Shown here: piece by piece, positions 54,100-64,000 of the stretch
Position numbering within the stretch: the stretch's first letter is position 1
Layout: each line of letters begins with the position of its first letter
Notes under the pieces: generated by a model
Told to the model about the DNA's origin: nothing
Seen by the model: only the letters and a program-made list of their open reading frames with translations
Databases searched by the model: none
Source of the DNA: Paratinospora sagittata
Taxonomy: Eukaryota > Streptophyta > Magnoliopsida > Ranunculales > Menispermaceae
Direction: 5' to 3'
Assembly (NCBI GenBank): GCA_035771175.1
Contig: CM069605.1
Span: 16,942,288-17,006,287 of the forward strand
Length of the DNA: 64,000 nucleotides
Made by a program: the position numbers and the translations under genes

Positions 54100-57000
54100 G
54101 GCAGATCTTGAGGCTAGCAAACAATTAATTGAAGGTACAATCAGCATTTGCGATTTTGTGATGTATGTCTTGATTGATGCTTGTTCTACTCTATTTTTTT
54201 ATTTCTTGTAGTGTGGTAGATAGATTGAGATTGTCTACTGTTAGGACTAGTACGCCGTTGATTTTTAGTACGGCGGCTAGTGAGAGGATTTACCCTAACA
54301 TGGTATGTGTGGGATGCATTGTGAGATTCGAGGACCATGAAATGTCTGTCGACCTTAGAGTCTTCGAGTTCCTCGAGTTCGATGCCATTTTGGGTATGGA
54401 TTGGCTAGTAGTGTATCACGCTCACATTGATTGCTTCAGCAAAAAGGTTGTCTTTCAGATACCTGGATAGCCAATTTTTTTTATTGAGGCAGGATTGCAT
54501 TAAGACCATCTACCCAAGGTAGTTTGAGGCTAGTGGATGGGATAGGGAGTTCAGTTAGCAGACATTCCTATAGTTTGTGAGTACCCATAGGTTTTCCCTG
54601 ATGAGTTACATGACTTACCGCCTAAGCGAGAGGTAGACTTTATCATTGAGTTGATGCCCAGGACAAAACCCATTTCCATTCCACCGTATCGTATGGCACC
54701 AAAAAAGTTGAATGAACTCAGAGCCCAGCTTGATGAGCTGATGGGCAAAGGATTCATTTCCCCTAGTATGGGCAACACCTGTGTTGTTCGTCAAGAAAAA
54801 GGACGAGAGTCTTCTATTGTGCATAGACTACCGTCAGTTGAATAAGGTAACTATGAAGAACAAGTATCCACTTCACTTGTTTGATCAACTGATTGAGGCC
54901 AAGTTCTTTTCGAAGATTGACTTGAGGTCTGGATACCATCAGTTGAGGCTTAGAGACAAGGATGTGCCGAAGACTGCTTTTCAGACGAGGTATGGACATT
55001 ATGAGTTTATGGTGATGCCCTTCGGATTGACTAATGCACTAGTTATGTTCATGGATCTGATGCAGAGAATATTCAGACTGTATCTTGACCAGTTCATTGT
55101 AGTTTTCATTAATGATATCCTAGTCTACTCTAAGACTAGAGAGTATCATGAGCGTTACCTCAGAGTTACGTTGTAGACATTGTTGGAGCATAGGCTGTAT
55201 GTCAAGCTAAGCAAGTGTGACTTGTGGATGACTAAGGTGAAATTCTTGGGTCATGTGGTTAGTGCAGAGGGTATTTTTGTTGATTCTGCTAAGGTTGAGG
55301 GGATCACTGGTTGGCCAAGACTTACCACAGTGACAAATATTCATAGCTTTCTGGGTTTGGCTGGCTATTACAGGATGTTCATGAAGGACTGTTCCGCCAT
55401 AGCCGCACCATTGACTAAGCTGACTTAGAAGAATGTGACCTTCACGTGGTCGGATGCCTGTGAGAAAGCTTCCAGTGAGTTGAAACAGAGGTTGACTACA
55501 GCTCCAGTGTTGATTATTCCAGAGCCTGGGAAAGAGTTGGTGATTTATACGAATGCATCACTCTTAGGTTTGGGATGTGTGCTGATGCAGGAGGGTCGAG
55601 TGGTTGCATATGCATCTAGACAGCTTAAGGTGCATGAGCACAACTACCTTGTCCATGATTTGGAGCTGGCAGCCATAATGTTTGCACTGAAGCTATAAAG
55701 GCATTACCTTTATGGTGAGAGGTTCACTTTGTTTGTGATCACAAGAGTTTGAAGTACCTCATTGATCAGAAGGAGTTAAATATGCGGTAGAGGAGATGGC
55801 TCAAGTTACTTAAGGATTATGATTTCCTTTTGGAGTATCATCCTGGCAAAGCCAATGTTGTGGCTGACGCTTTGTGCCGTAGGCGAGCAGAGACTCAGGT
55901 GGTTATTTTTCAGATGGCTCAGCAGTGGCAGTTACTTGAGAGAGTGACAATGATTAGTATACTCTCGGATGTACCACGTAGTGAGATATGTGCTTAGATG
56001 CACGGGCAGCTCGCAGATGCCCATATTCAGAGGGTTAGAGATCTACAGGAACATTGTCCGAATTATGACATGTTCTATAGATTTGTATACAGTATTGGCC
56101 GGGTTGATTGGCAGAGAGGTTCAGATGATGTCTTGCGATTAAGAATGAGACTATGGATCCTATATGATGCTGAGTTGTGTGTTGAGATACTTCAAGAGGC
56201 TCACAGGTCTCGGTATACTGTTCATCCAGGGGCTACTAAGATGTATCATGACATGAAGAGATCTGTGTGGTGGCATGGGATGAAGAAGAGTATAGCTGAG
56301 TATGTGCAGAGATGTGAGGTGTGCCAGCAGGTTAAGGCTGAACATCGAAAGCCTGGAGGTTAGATGCAACCATTACCCATACCTAAGTGGAAATGGGAAC
56401 ACATCACGATGGATTTCATCATGGGATTGCTGAGGTCTCAGGGCAGATTTGATGCCATTTGGGTTGTGGTCGATAGATTAACCAAGAGTGCACACTTCCT
56501 TCCTATGAGCGCCAGAGACTCTGTGGATAGACTGAGCATATTATATGTGAAAGAGTTTGTGAGACTTCATGTAGTGCACTTGTCTATCGTGTCGGATTTT
56601 GGCAGGTTTTGCAAACTTGATTTGGGACCCGTCTCCAGTTCAGTACAACGTTCACCCTCAGACTGATGGTCAGTCTGAGAGAGTAATTCAGATGTTGGAG
56701 GATATGCTCAGGTCTTGCATTTTAGAGTTTGGTGGTAGTTAGGGTGAGCATTTTCCCTTCTGTGAGTTTGCTTACAACAATAGTTATCAGGAGAGCATCG
56801 GTATGGCATCGTATGAGGCTTTGTATGGAAGACCCTGTAGATCTCTAGCTTGTTGGTACGAGGTGGGCAATACGCAGTATGGGGCCTTGACACAATTGTT
56901 GAGCAGACAGAAAAAGTCAAGCTGATTTGGCGGAGGCTAAAGTCAGCTCAGGACAAGCAGAAGAGTTATTACGATAACTGGCATAGGCTGTTGGAGTTTG

Positions 57001-57450
57001 CAGTGGGAGATCTAGTTTTGCTTAAGGTCTCGCCACTCAAGGGTCAGATGAGGTTCGATGTCAGAGGGAAACTTGCCCCTAAGTTCATTGGACCATTGCA
57101 AATTGTTGAGAGGATTGGACCAGTAGCGTACAGGTTGGCTCTACCTTCCCAACTCAAGAGTGTTCATGATGTATTCCACGTATCGATGCTGAGGAAGTAT
57201 ATTGAGGATCCATCGAAGAAGTCTTATCCCGATCCAGCTCATGGGCTTGATGTGAGTCATCTGCAAGTTGGGGATGATATGACTTATACAGAGTTGCCAA
57301 TCTAAATTGTGGCTAGTTCGGTTCTGAAATTGACGAATAAGGAGATCCCGCTAGTGCGAGTCAAATGGAAATTCAATAATAATGAAGAGCAAACGTGGGA
57401 GTGTGAGGACCAGATGAGGGAGCAGCTCCCCAATCTTTTTATCGACTGAG
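54100..57450 (+). pseudogene. Family B protease-RT-RNase H-integrase-chromodomain
   Basis: Protease remnant (VLIDACSTLFFYF, DAILGMDWLVVYHAHIDC); RT with [47 protein letters not shown] and box FINDILVYS (usual FVDD; the second Asp pair is broken); RNase H ([16 protein letters not shown], Asp to Asn); integrase zinc finger (EAHRSRYTVHPGATKMY ... CEVCQQVKAEH), DDE core (VVVDRLTKSAHFLP; second Asp in SDFGRF; PQTDGQSERVIQMLEDML) and a chromodomain-like tail near 57345-57420. Several stops and frameshifts. Confidence 0.92.
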
Positions 57451-57506
57451 GTTAGTTCTCTTACTTTTATTTTTAAGGACAAAAGTACACTTAAGTTGGG
57501 TAGAAT

Positions 57507-60149
57507 TGTACGCCCGTACCTGAGGATGACATCATTTTGACCCATAGAGTACCCATATATGTATTCGTATACGTATGCGTATGTGTATTTTGATGCTCGA
57601 CGTGCATAGCTTCGAGTGTCTTAGCATGCTTTTATGTCATTTAGAGTGCGCGTGAAGTTTCAGAACCATCGGAGACCATTTCGGCATTGAAACATGGAAA
57701 TTTGGGTTTTGGAAACAAGGAACTCGCTCCATGGGTAGAAGAGCTCGCTCTATGGGAGAAAAAGACGAAAAAGTATTCCAAGTCTTGATTGAGCGCGCTC
57801 CTTGAGCCAAGCCGAGGTGAAAATTTTATCAGTCTCTGATGGAGCGTGCTCCTTGAAAAGAAATTAAAAAATTCACACTCACCAGTTTGGAGGAGAGCTT
57901 TCCATCCTTGAAGGAATACGCTCCATGGAACCAAAAACTGACACTTTCCCTTTTCAAACTGGAGGAGCGCACTCCATCATTCTAGGAGCACGCTCCATGC
58001 TGGGAAAATCTGAAAAAAATCTATTTTTGGCAAATTTTTCATGTGGGCCAAAAATGCAACTAAACTTCTATAAAAGCCCTTGGGACGTGTTTTGCTCATT
58101 TTATCACTTTGAAAAAGAGCAAAGGAGCTTGGAGAAGAGAAAAGTGGAGGAAAAGTTGGGGTTTTTGAGCATTCTTGCTCAAGAATTCCAAAGGTAATCA
58201 TATTCTTCCTCATTTTCTTCCTTCTTTCACTTTCATATGTGTTTGCAAGCTTTCTTTTGACCTAGGGTTTACTATGAATTCTGGATTTGGTGGGTTCTTG
58301 ACCTAGGGTTTGCATGTTTAGGCTATTTTATGCTTGTTTATGATGCTAATGGCCTTCCCTAACCTAGAAAAACCCCTATTGATGTGTTTCCACCTGTGAA
58401 TCCCGAAATTTGTGCAGGGTGTTGAAAGAACACATCTTGGAGTTAGGCTTTGCATGTCATATATATATGATTAGAGGCCATTGGGAACCTATTGAAGGTA
58501 GAACCTCCAATTTCTAGCAAGAAATTGGAGTGGTTATGTGTATTGACCTAAACCTAGGATTTTGGACTTAGGGTTTGCCATTGGATTTGCGTGTGATGTA
58601 TTTTGAATAGATGGGCAAATGTGGGTGAGTAGTGGTCCAATTTACTGATCTTGATGGTTGAAAACCCTAGGTAAAGTGCAATTTTTGCCTAGGCCTTGTA
58701 AATTGGAAAATTGCAATGAATTTGGGGATTTGCCCAAATTTGGGGATTTTGACCTAGTTGATGTCAATTGATTAAATTGACATAAAATTAGTCTAATTAA
58801 CCCTATTTATGATTGAATGTCATGTATTGTAGTGGTTGGATCAACGTATTGCATTCAACTGGGTTAAATGTGGGTTAATTGGGTATTAAATGGTTGAATT
58901 GGGCAATATGGAACTGGCTCATGTGTAAGACCATTTTAGAATCTTAATTGACATTTGATTTGGGTTTAAACACGGTTGGTTGGCATACTTTGGCCTGATT
59001 TTCAGTTTTGCATAAACCATGTTGTTTTCAGGATTTGTGGTTGATCTAAGTAACCCAAATAGGCCAATTGGGGATTCAGTTGCATTGGGGGTGATTGTGG
59101 CTTTCTAGTGCTTCTCTTGTGGTTGGAAATTGGATTGGCTAGGTCTAGCCAATCAAGTTGTGAGTCTTTCTTTACTTGTGATTTCTTTATGTGTTATTGT
59201 AGTATAAAATGTTTTAAATGCTTATCTAATGTAGTATGCATGATTTATTGAATTCATGAACTGTATTTGAGCATAGTCAGCTGGGAAAACAGTTGAGTTG
59301 TGTTGCATTCCCTAAGCTTGGGATTCTTATGGAATCCCATTGAGCTTATCAAGAATCCTCAATTGTAGACCTTGTAGAGGATTTTATGACTTGTATAGAT
59401 AGGATCGCCTAGACATGGTACTTGTCTTGAAGGGCTGATCCTATTAGCTATACGACCCCAGGAATCCAAATAGATACGTATAAGAAGTCGATCGGGCATG
59501 GGTTTTGCGCACACATGGCCCTTGTATTAATTCTTACCAGGAGGTGTTTAGGATTGCATATGCATGTTTATAAAATTGTATGCATTGTCTTGTTTATGAC
59601 ATGATACATAATATTGGCATGTATGTAATCTTGCTTATACCCATGTTATTGAAATGGTTTTAATAATCTTGCTTTTTTTTACTTAAATGCATATATATGT
59701 TGCCACTTGTGTAGAACATTCACTGAGCTTGTTGTAGCTCACTCCTCATCCTTATCTTTTCAGGATTGGATAGAAAGGGGAAAGGGAAAGGTTAGCTGCG
59801 AAGCAATTCTCGTACTTTTGTTGACGTAGGTGTTTAGTACTTTTTCGCATTTCTTTTAATAAATTTTACTATGTAACACCTAATGCTTATACTTAACATT
59901 TAGATGGGTTTATACTTATGGTTAAGTATAATTTTGTACTTTGAACACTATGACCTTGCAGAAAAAAAATTTGGTTGTCATTTTGGTTATGTTTTATAAC
60001 GATGATCTTATTTATATCCATGTGTTTATTGTTGCATATTTGGGCTTATGTTGTGTGTTAGAAGGCTTATCGGGACGTCGTGCATGTCGAGAGAGGATAT
60101 TCACGGGGTTCCGTGTCAGTTACGACATCACAGATTGTGGGTCGTGACA
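57507..60149 (+). repeat. 3' LTR of family B
   Basis: 2643 bp, TGTACGCCCGTACC to GGGTCGTGACA. Contains the dyad array at about 57720-58000 and TATA (TATAAAA, 58069-58075), plus CATTCACTGAGC near 59718. It is the fuller of the two LTRs and shows the size of the 5' LTR deletions. Confidence 0.93.
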
Positions 60150-60154
60150 TCAAG

Positions 60155-61460
60155 TTCACCAATGGTCAAAAATTATTTGACATGATGCTGGTATCACAAA
60201 GATGTGCATTTGACAAAGTTGGCTTAGGTTATACACATAGGTCAAAGCAAAAGGAATATAACACCTTACTAACCAAAAGATCGATATGCCAAAAGATCGA
60301 TATGCCACAAGGGCATACCATGCTTAGATGTACTGTCTTAAATAAAGAAAAGGAAATATTCATGGATTGAAAAATTTGTCATTGATGATGCTAACGTGCG
60401 TGGACTCAAAATAGCATGGGTGCCAAAGTCAAAAGAATTTTATGTCGTGTAGATGCACAAAAATGAAGAACTATGGTATCTAGATAGCGGCTACTCAAGG
60501 CATATGACTGGGGATAAATTAAAGTTTTTGAGCCTTGGAAAAAAAGTGAGGAAAGGTCACCTTCGGAAACAACAACAAAGGTGATATTGAAGGCATTGAA
60601 ATCATTAGTAACGATTGTCTATCCATATCTAATGTATTTTATGTCAAAGGGATAGAACATAATCTCTTGAACATAAGTCAATTATGTGACAAGGGTTATG
60701 ACCTTTCATTTAAAGAAAATAGGTGCATTGTCAAGCATGTAGATAAAATTGTTGCATTCATGGCACGTAGACTTAAAAATGTGTATTGCACAAATCTTAA
60801 TAGCATGAAGAAATAAAATGTAGCATGTTTAAGTGCTATTTCTTGTGATGATGCATGGCTTTGGCATAGGAGACTTGGTCATGTTAGTATGGATAACATA
60901 TCTAAAATTGTAAAACATGATCTTGCCAAGGGTAATCCTAAGGAAATCTACTCAAAAGACAAGGTATGTGAACCATGTCAACTTGGTAAGCATACCCGAT
61001 CATCATTTAAGAGCAAGTGGCATCAATTTATCTCTAGAGCTCTCGAATTGATTCATATGGATCTTTTCGGACCAACTAAAACCCAAAGCTTAAGTGGTAA
61101 ATCTTATGTATTTATGATTATTGATGACTTTACTAGATTTACTTGGGTATTTCTATTAGCTCATAAATTCGATGCATGCGAACTATTTATAAAATTCTAT
61201 AAAAGAGTTGAAAATGAAAAGGGTCATAAAATCAACATAATTAGAAGTGATAGAAAAAGCGAATTTCTTAATAAAAATCTTAAAGAATTCTGCAATAATC
61301 AATGTTACACTCGCCATCTCTTGGCCCCCAGGGCACCACAACAAAATGGTGTACATGAGAGGAAAAATATGACTTTGCAAGAAATGTGTAGAACAATGCT
61401 TAATGAGTATAACACTGCAAACCATTTTTTGGGAGAGGCTATTAACACAACCTACTAGGT
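60155..61460 (+). pseudogene. Copia protease and integrase, copy 2
   Basis: Protease WYLDSGYSRHMTG near 60475 has Tyr for the usual Cys. Integrase from about 60855: LWHRRLGHVSMDNIS, CEPCQLGKHTRS, LIHMDLFGPTKTQS, MIIDDFTRFTWVF, APRAPQQNGVHERKN. The integrase frame is open for 189 codons (60889-61458), the best preserved copia part here. Confidence 0.9.
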
Positions 61461-61859
61461 AATGAAAAGAATCCTAATTAGAAAAGACTTGAATAAAACT
61501 CCATATGAACTATGGAAAGGTAGAGCACCCAATATCAGTTACTTTCAAGTGTTTTATCCTAAATGATAAAGACGATTTAGACAAGTTTGAACCTAAATCT
61601 GATATAGGAATATTTTGAGGATATTCTTCTCACAGTAGAGCCTATAGAGTTTTCAACAAACTGCAGAAGAATCAATTCATGTAAATTTTGATGAAAGTGA
61701 AAGTAAGAAAAGTCTTGAGGATGAAGTTAAACAATTAAACTTTGATGATGATGATCCCAAGACAACTAAGATCATAGATCTTGAAACTGAAATACCTTTA
61801 GAAGCATCTAAAAACTCTAGATTACTTCAAGGCCTATCCAGAGATCAACTATTAGGAGA

Positions 61860-63440
61860 TCCACAAAAGGGTGAATCCACTAGAGCCTCAATTCAAAGAG
61901 ATCAAGAGCTTGTTGCTTTTGTCTCGCAATTTGAACCAATTAAAATGGAAGATGCACTCAAAGATGAAAGCTGGATTATTACTATGCAAGGAAAGCTAGG
62001 ACACTTTGTGCGAAACAAAGAATGAGAATTGGTTCCTAAACCATTTCATCAATCAGTTATAGGAACCAAATGGATCTTTAGAAACAAAAAGGATAAACAA
62101 GGTATCATTGTCTCAAATAAGGCTAGATTGGTTGCACAAGGGTATAACCAAGAAGAAGGTGTTCACATTCGAAGAAGCCATGGCCCTGGAAGCAAGATTT
62201 GAGGCAATAAGGATGCTACTTGCCGATTCTTGTTACAAGGATTTTTTCTTATAGCAAATGGATGTAAAGAGTGCATTTTTAAATGGATACATCAATGAAA
62301 AGGTATATGTGGAACAACCTCCAAGGTTTGAGGATGCTCAAGACCCGAATTATGTGTTCAAACTCCACAAAGCCTTATGTAGATTAGGACAAGCTCCAAG
62401 AGCTTGGTATGATCGATTGTGTTCGTTTCTTTTAGATCATAAGTTTCAAAAAGGAAAACTTGATCCAACTTTGTTTATTAAACACCATAATGGTAATATT
62501 CTTGTTGTTCAAATATATGTGGACGATACCATTTTTGGTGCATGAAACAAAGAGTTGTGTGATCAGTTTTCAAAACTAGTGCAACTTTCTCGGCTTGCAA
62601 ATTAAGCAAAGGACAAAATGCACCTTCATAAGCCAATCAAAGTATGCTAAGAAAATGGTCAAAAGTTTCAAATGAATAATTTCAAATCAGTTGATACTTC
62701 ATGTAACTCTACAATTAAATTAGATAAGGATGAAAAAGGAAAACCGAATTATTCTAAACTTTATAGAAGTGTGAGTGGAAGTCTATTATACCTAACAACA
62801 AGTAGACCTGACATTATGTTCAATGTTTGTCTTTGTACAAGATTTCAATTAGAATCTAAATAATCTCACTTAAAATGTGTCAAACAGATATTCAAATACA
62901 TCAATGGCACACCAAACTTAGGAATTTGGTATTCCAAAGGTACTCCATTTGATCTAAAAAGTTATGTAGACTCTGATTATGTTGGTAGACTATAATAGGA
63001 AAAGTACCTCCAGATTCTACTACTTTCTTGAATTTTTCTTAATTTATTGGTTTTGCAAGAAGCAACACTCAGTGGCACTATCCACAATTGAAGCAAAATA
63101 TGTTGCAGCTGGAAGTTGTTGTTCTTAGGTCTTGTACATGAAACAACAACTTCACGATTATCAAATATTTGTTAAATGTGCTGAAATTCTGTGTGACAAT
63201 ACAAGTGCTATTAACATATCCAAAAATCATGTATTGCACTCCCGAACTAAACATATTCAAATAAGACATTACTTCTTACGAGATCATGTGCAAAATAAAG
63301 AAGTTATATTGTCTCACATTGGCACAAAAGAACAATTGGCTGATATATTTACTAAAGTTTTACCCGAAGACTAGTTTATTCACATTCGAAGAGAGCTTGA
63401 CATTTCTCTAAGACTAATTTGTGATATTTTGATGCTTACC
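61860..63440 (+). pseudogene. Copia reverse transcriptase and RNase H, copy 2
   Basis: [48 protein letters not shown] (first Met at 62258), LHKALCRLGQAPRAWYDRL and an intact YVDD box (QIYVDDTIFGA), then a deletion and frameshifts. SGSLLYLTTSRPDIMFNV, then RNase H (CDNTSAINISKNHVLHSRTK, IRHYFLRDHV, EQLADIFTKVLPED) to a stop at 63374. Confidence 0.9.
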
Positions 63441-63704
63441 TCTATCAAGGGGGAGAAATACTTCATAATCTTTACTATTTTTAATGTTTTTGAAAGGGGG
63501 AGAAGTAATATCATTGAAGCATCATAAAATCAGGGGGAGTTTTAGTATATTCCTTGGTGCAAAACTCATATCACATGAAACAAGGAGCATTAGTAATATG
63601 TTTGCATAACATTATCACTGCATTGCATGCATATTCATATTCATTATTTTAGCTTGCTTCAAAGCCTATAGTAATGCGTTTGAAATCATCAAAAATGGAG
63701 AGAT
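63441..63704 (+). other. Copia 3' untranslated region and polypurine tracts
   Basis: Several G-rich tracts (GGGGGAGAAA, GGGGGAGAAG, GGGGGAG) precede the LTR, as in copy 1 (48678-48979). No coding content. Confidence 0.7.
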
Positions 63705-64000
63705 TGTTGAACCAATTATCCTGATGTCCTTTACAAGAGTATGTTTCTTATGTGAAAGATATTTTTATGATTACAAACCACATTATGTTTATAATAATAT
63801 TGTATACATGGCATATCTAATCCCACATGAAAGTTTCGAAGAATCAATGATGCATGGTGAATGTGTTGTCAAGATCCATCTAAACACCATGATAACTTGA
63901 AGAATATATATATCGTTATATGATTAGAAGATTGTGTTTAGGTTGTAGAATCTTTACTATCATATGATTCAGCAATATGCATGATTGCATGTTCTAGTCG
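63705..64000 (+). repeat. Start of the 3' LTR of copia copy 2 (runs out of window)
   Basis: TGTTGAACCAATTATCCTGATG follows the purine tract, similar to TGTTAATCTAATTACC at 48980 for about 22 bp and then diverging. The right end and any target duplication lie outside the window. Confidence 0.75.

Larger units (their letters stand above)
51500..60149 (+). mobile_element. Ty3/gypsy family B element, near full length
   Basis: 8.65 kb: 5' LTR (truncated at its 3' end), gag, protease, RT, RNase H, integrase, chromodomain, 3' LTR. TCAAG duplications prove a single insertion into copia copy 2. Coding regions hold many stops. No PBS is present because the 5' LTR end, leader and gag start are deleted. 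A different chromovirus family from A by LTR sequence and proteins. Confidence 0.94.
50141..63704 (+). mobile_element. Ty1/copia copy 2 internal region, split by gypsy family B
   Basis: A PBS-like TGGTATCGAAG at 50141 (tRNA-iMet type, imperfect), gag from 50192, interruption at 51500-60154, then pol from 60155 to 63440, a purine-rich tract GGAGAGATTG near 63698 and the start of a 3' LTR at 63705. Removing the gypsy element and one TCAAG rejoins the sequence. It is decayed by stops and frameshifts. Confidence 0.9.

Noticed and set aside
54100..54240. Active protease in family B
   Set aside because: The DSG-type motif reads DACSTLF and the frame breaks at once.

Overview
The window is nuclear DNA of a flowering plant, most likely a eudicot. 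The basis is one intronless plant EXO70 gene (468-2432), AT-rich spacers, plant-type Ty3/gypsy and Ty1/copia retrotransposons primed by initiator tRNA-Met, and a Mutator-like element with FAR1-type transposase, OTU and plant mobile domains. I cannot name the species. The EXO70 gene is the only intact host gene seen; almost everything from 4.1 kb onward is nested transposon sequence.

Layout. 1-2.7 kb: EXO70E-type gene. 2.7-4.7 kb: AT-rich spacer, a 62-bp tandem duplication and fragments of two DNA-transposon-like repeats. 4.7-9.1 kb: 5'-truncated gypsy family A copy 1 (+) and back-to-back family A LTRs. 9094-21542: full-length family A copy 2 (-) with AGGAG target duplication, PBS, PPT, an extra ORF1 upstream of gag, gag-pol with chromodomain and a conserved region after pol; a fragmentary family A LTR (+) is lodged between protease and RT. 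21.5-23.4 kb: AT-rich spacer. 23381-44656: remains of one large Mutator-like element (MULE), with transposase-OTU on + and a convergent plant mobile domain gene on -. It is split by a gypsy solo LTR (25869-35785, TSD GGGAG), which is itself split by family A copy 3 (26362-35126, TSD CTCAA), and by a copia-type solo LTR (37343-42321), itself split by a 2.7-kb gypsy solo LTR (37773-40488, TSD TGACC). 44657-64000: two copia internal domains (+) sharing one LTR; the second is split by gypsy family B (51500-60149, TSD TCAAG). Target duplications fix the insertion order.

The most unusual signal is in the LTR promoters. Three unrelated LTR families carry, directly upstream of their TATA box, arrays of short CG-centred or near-palindromic sites spaced 20-21 bp centre to centre. 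The site sequence differs by family: GCCYGAACGTTCRGGC or its dyad-preserving variants GGACTTCC/GGAAGTCC in family A, GGAGCGCGCTCC in family B, AAACGCGTTT in the copia-type LTR. One family A array inside copy 3 has grown to about 60 units. The MULE spacer carries a separate 34-bp-period array of hairpin sequences. I suggest, as inference, convergent evolution of enhancer-like dyad arrays. Other points of interest are the ORF1-gag-pol-3' region layout of a chromodomain retrotransposon and a DNA-repair-like patch that copied 146 bp of gypsy gag into a copia LTR.
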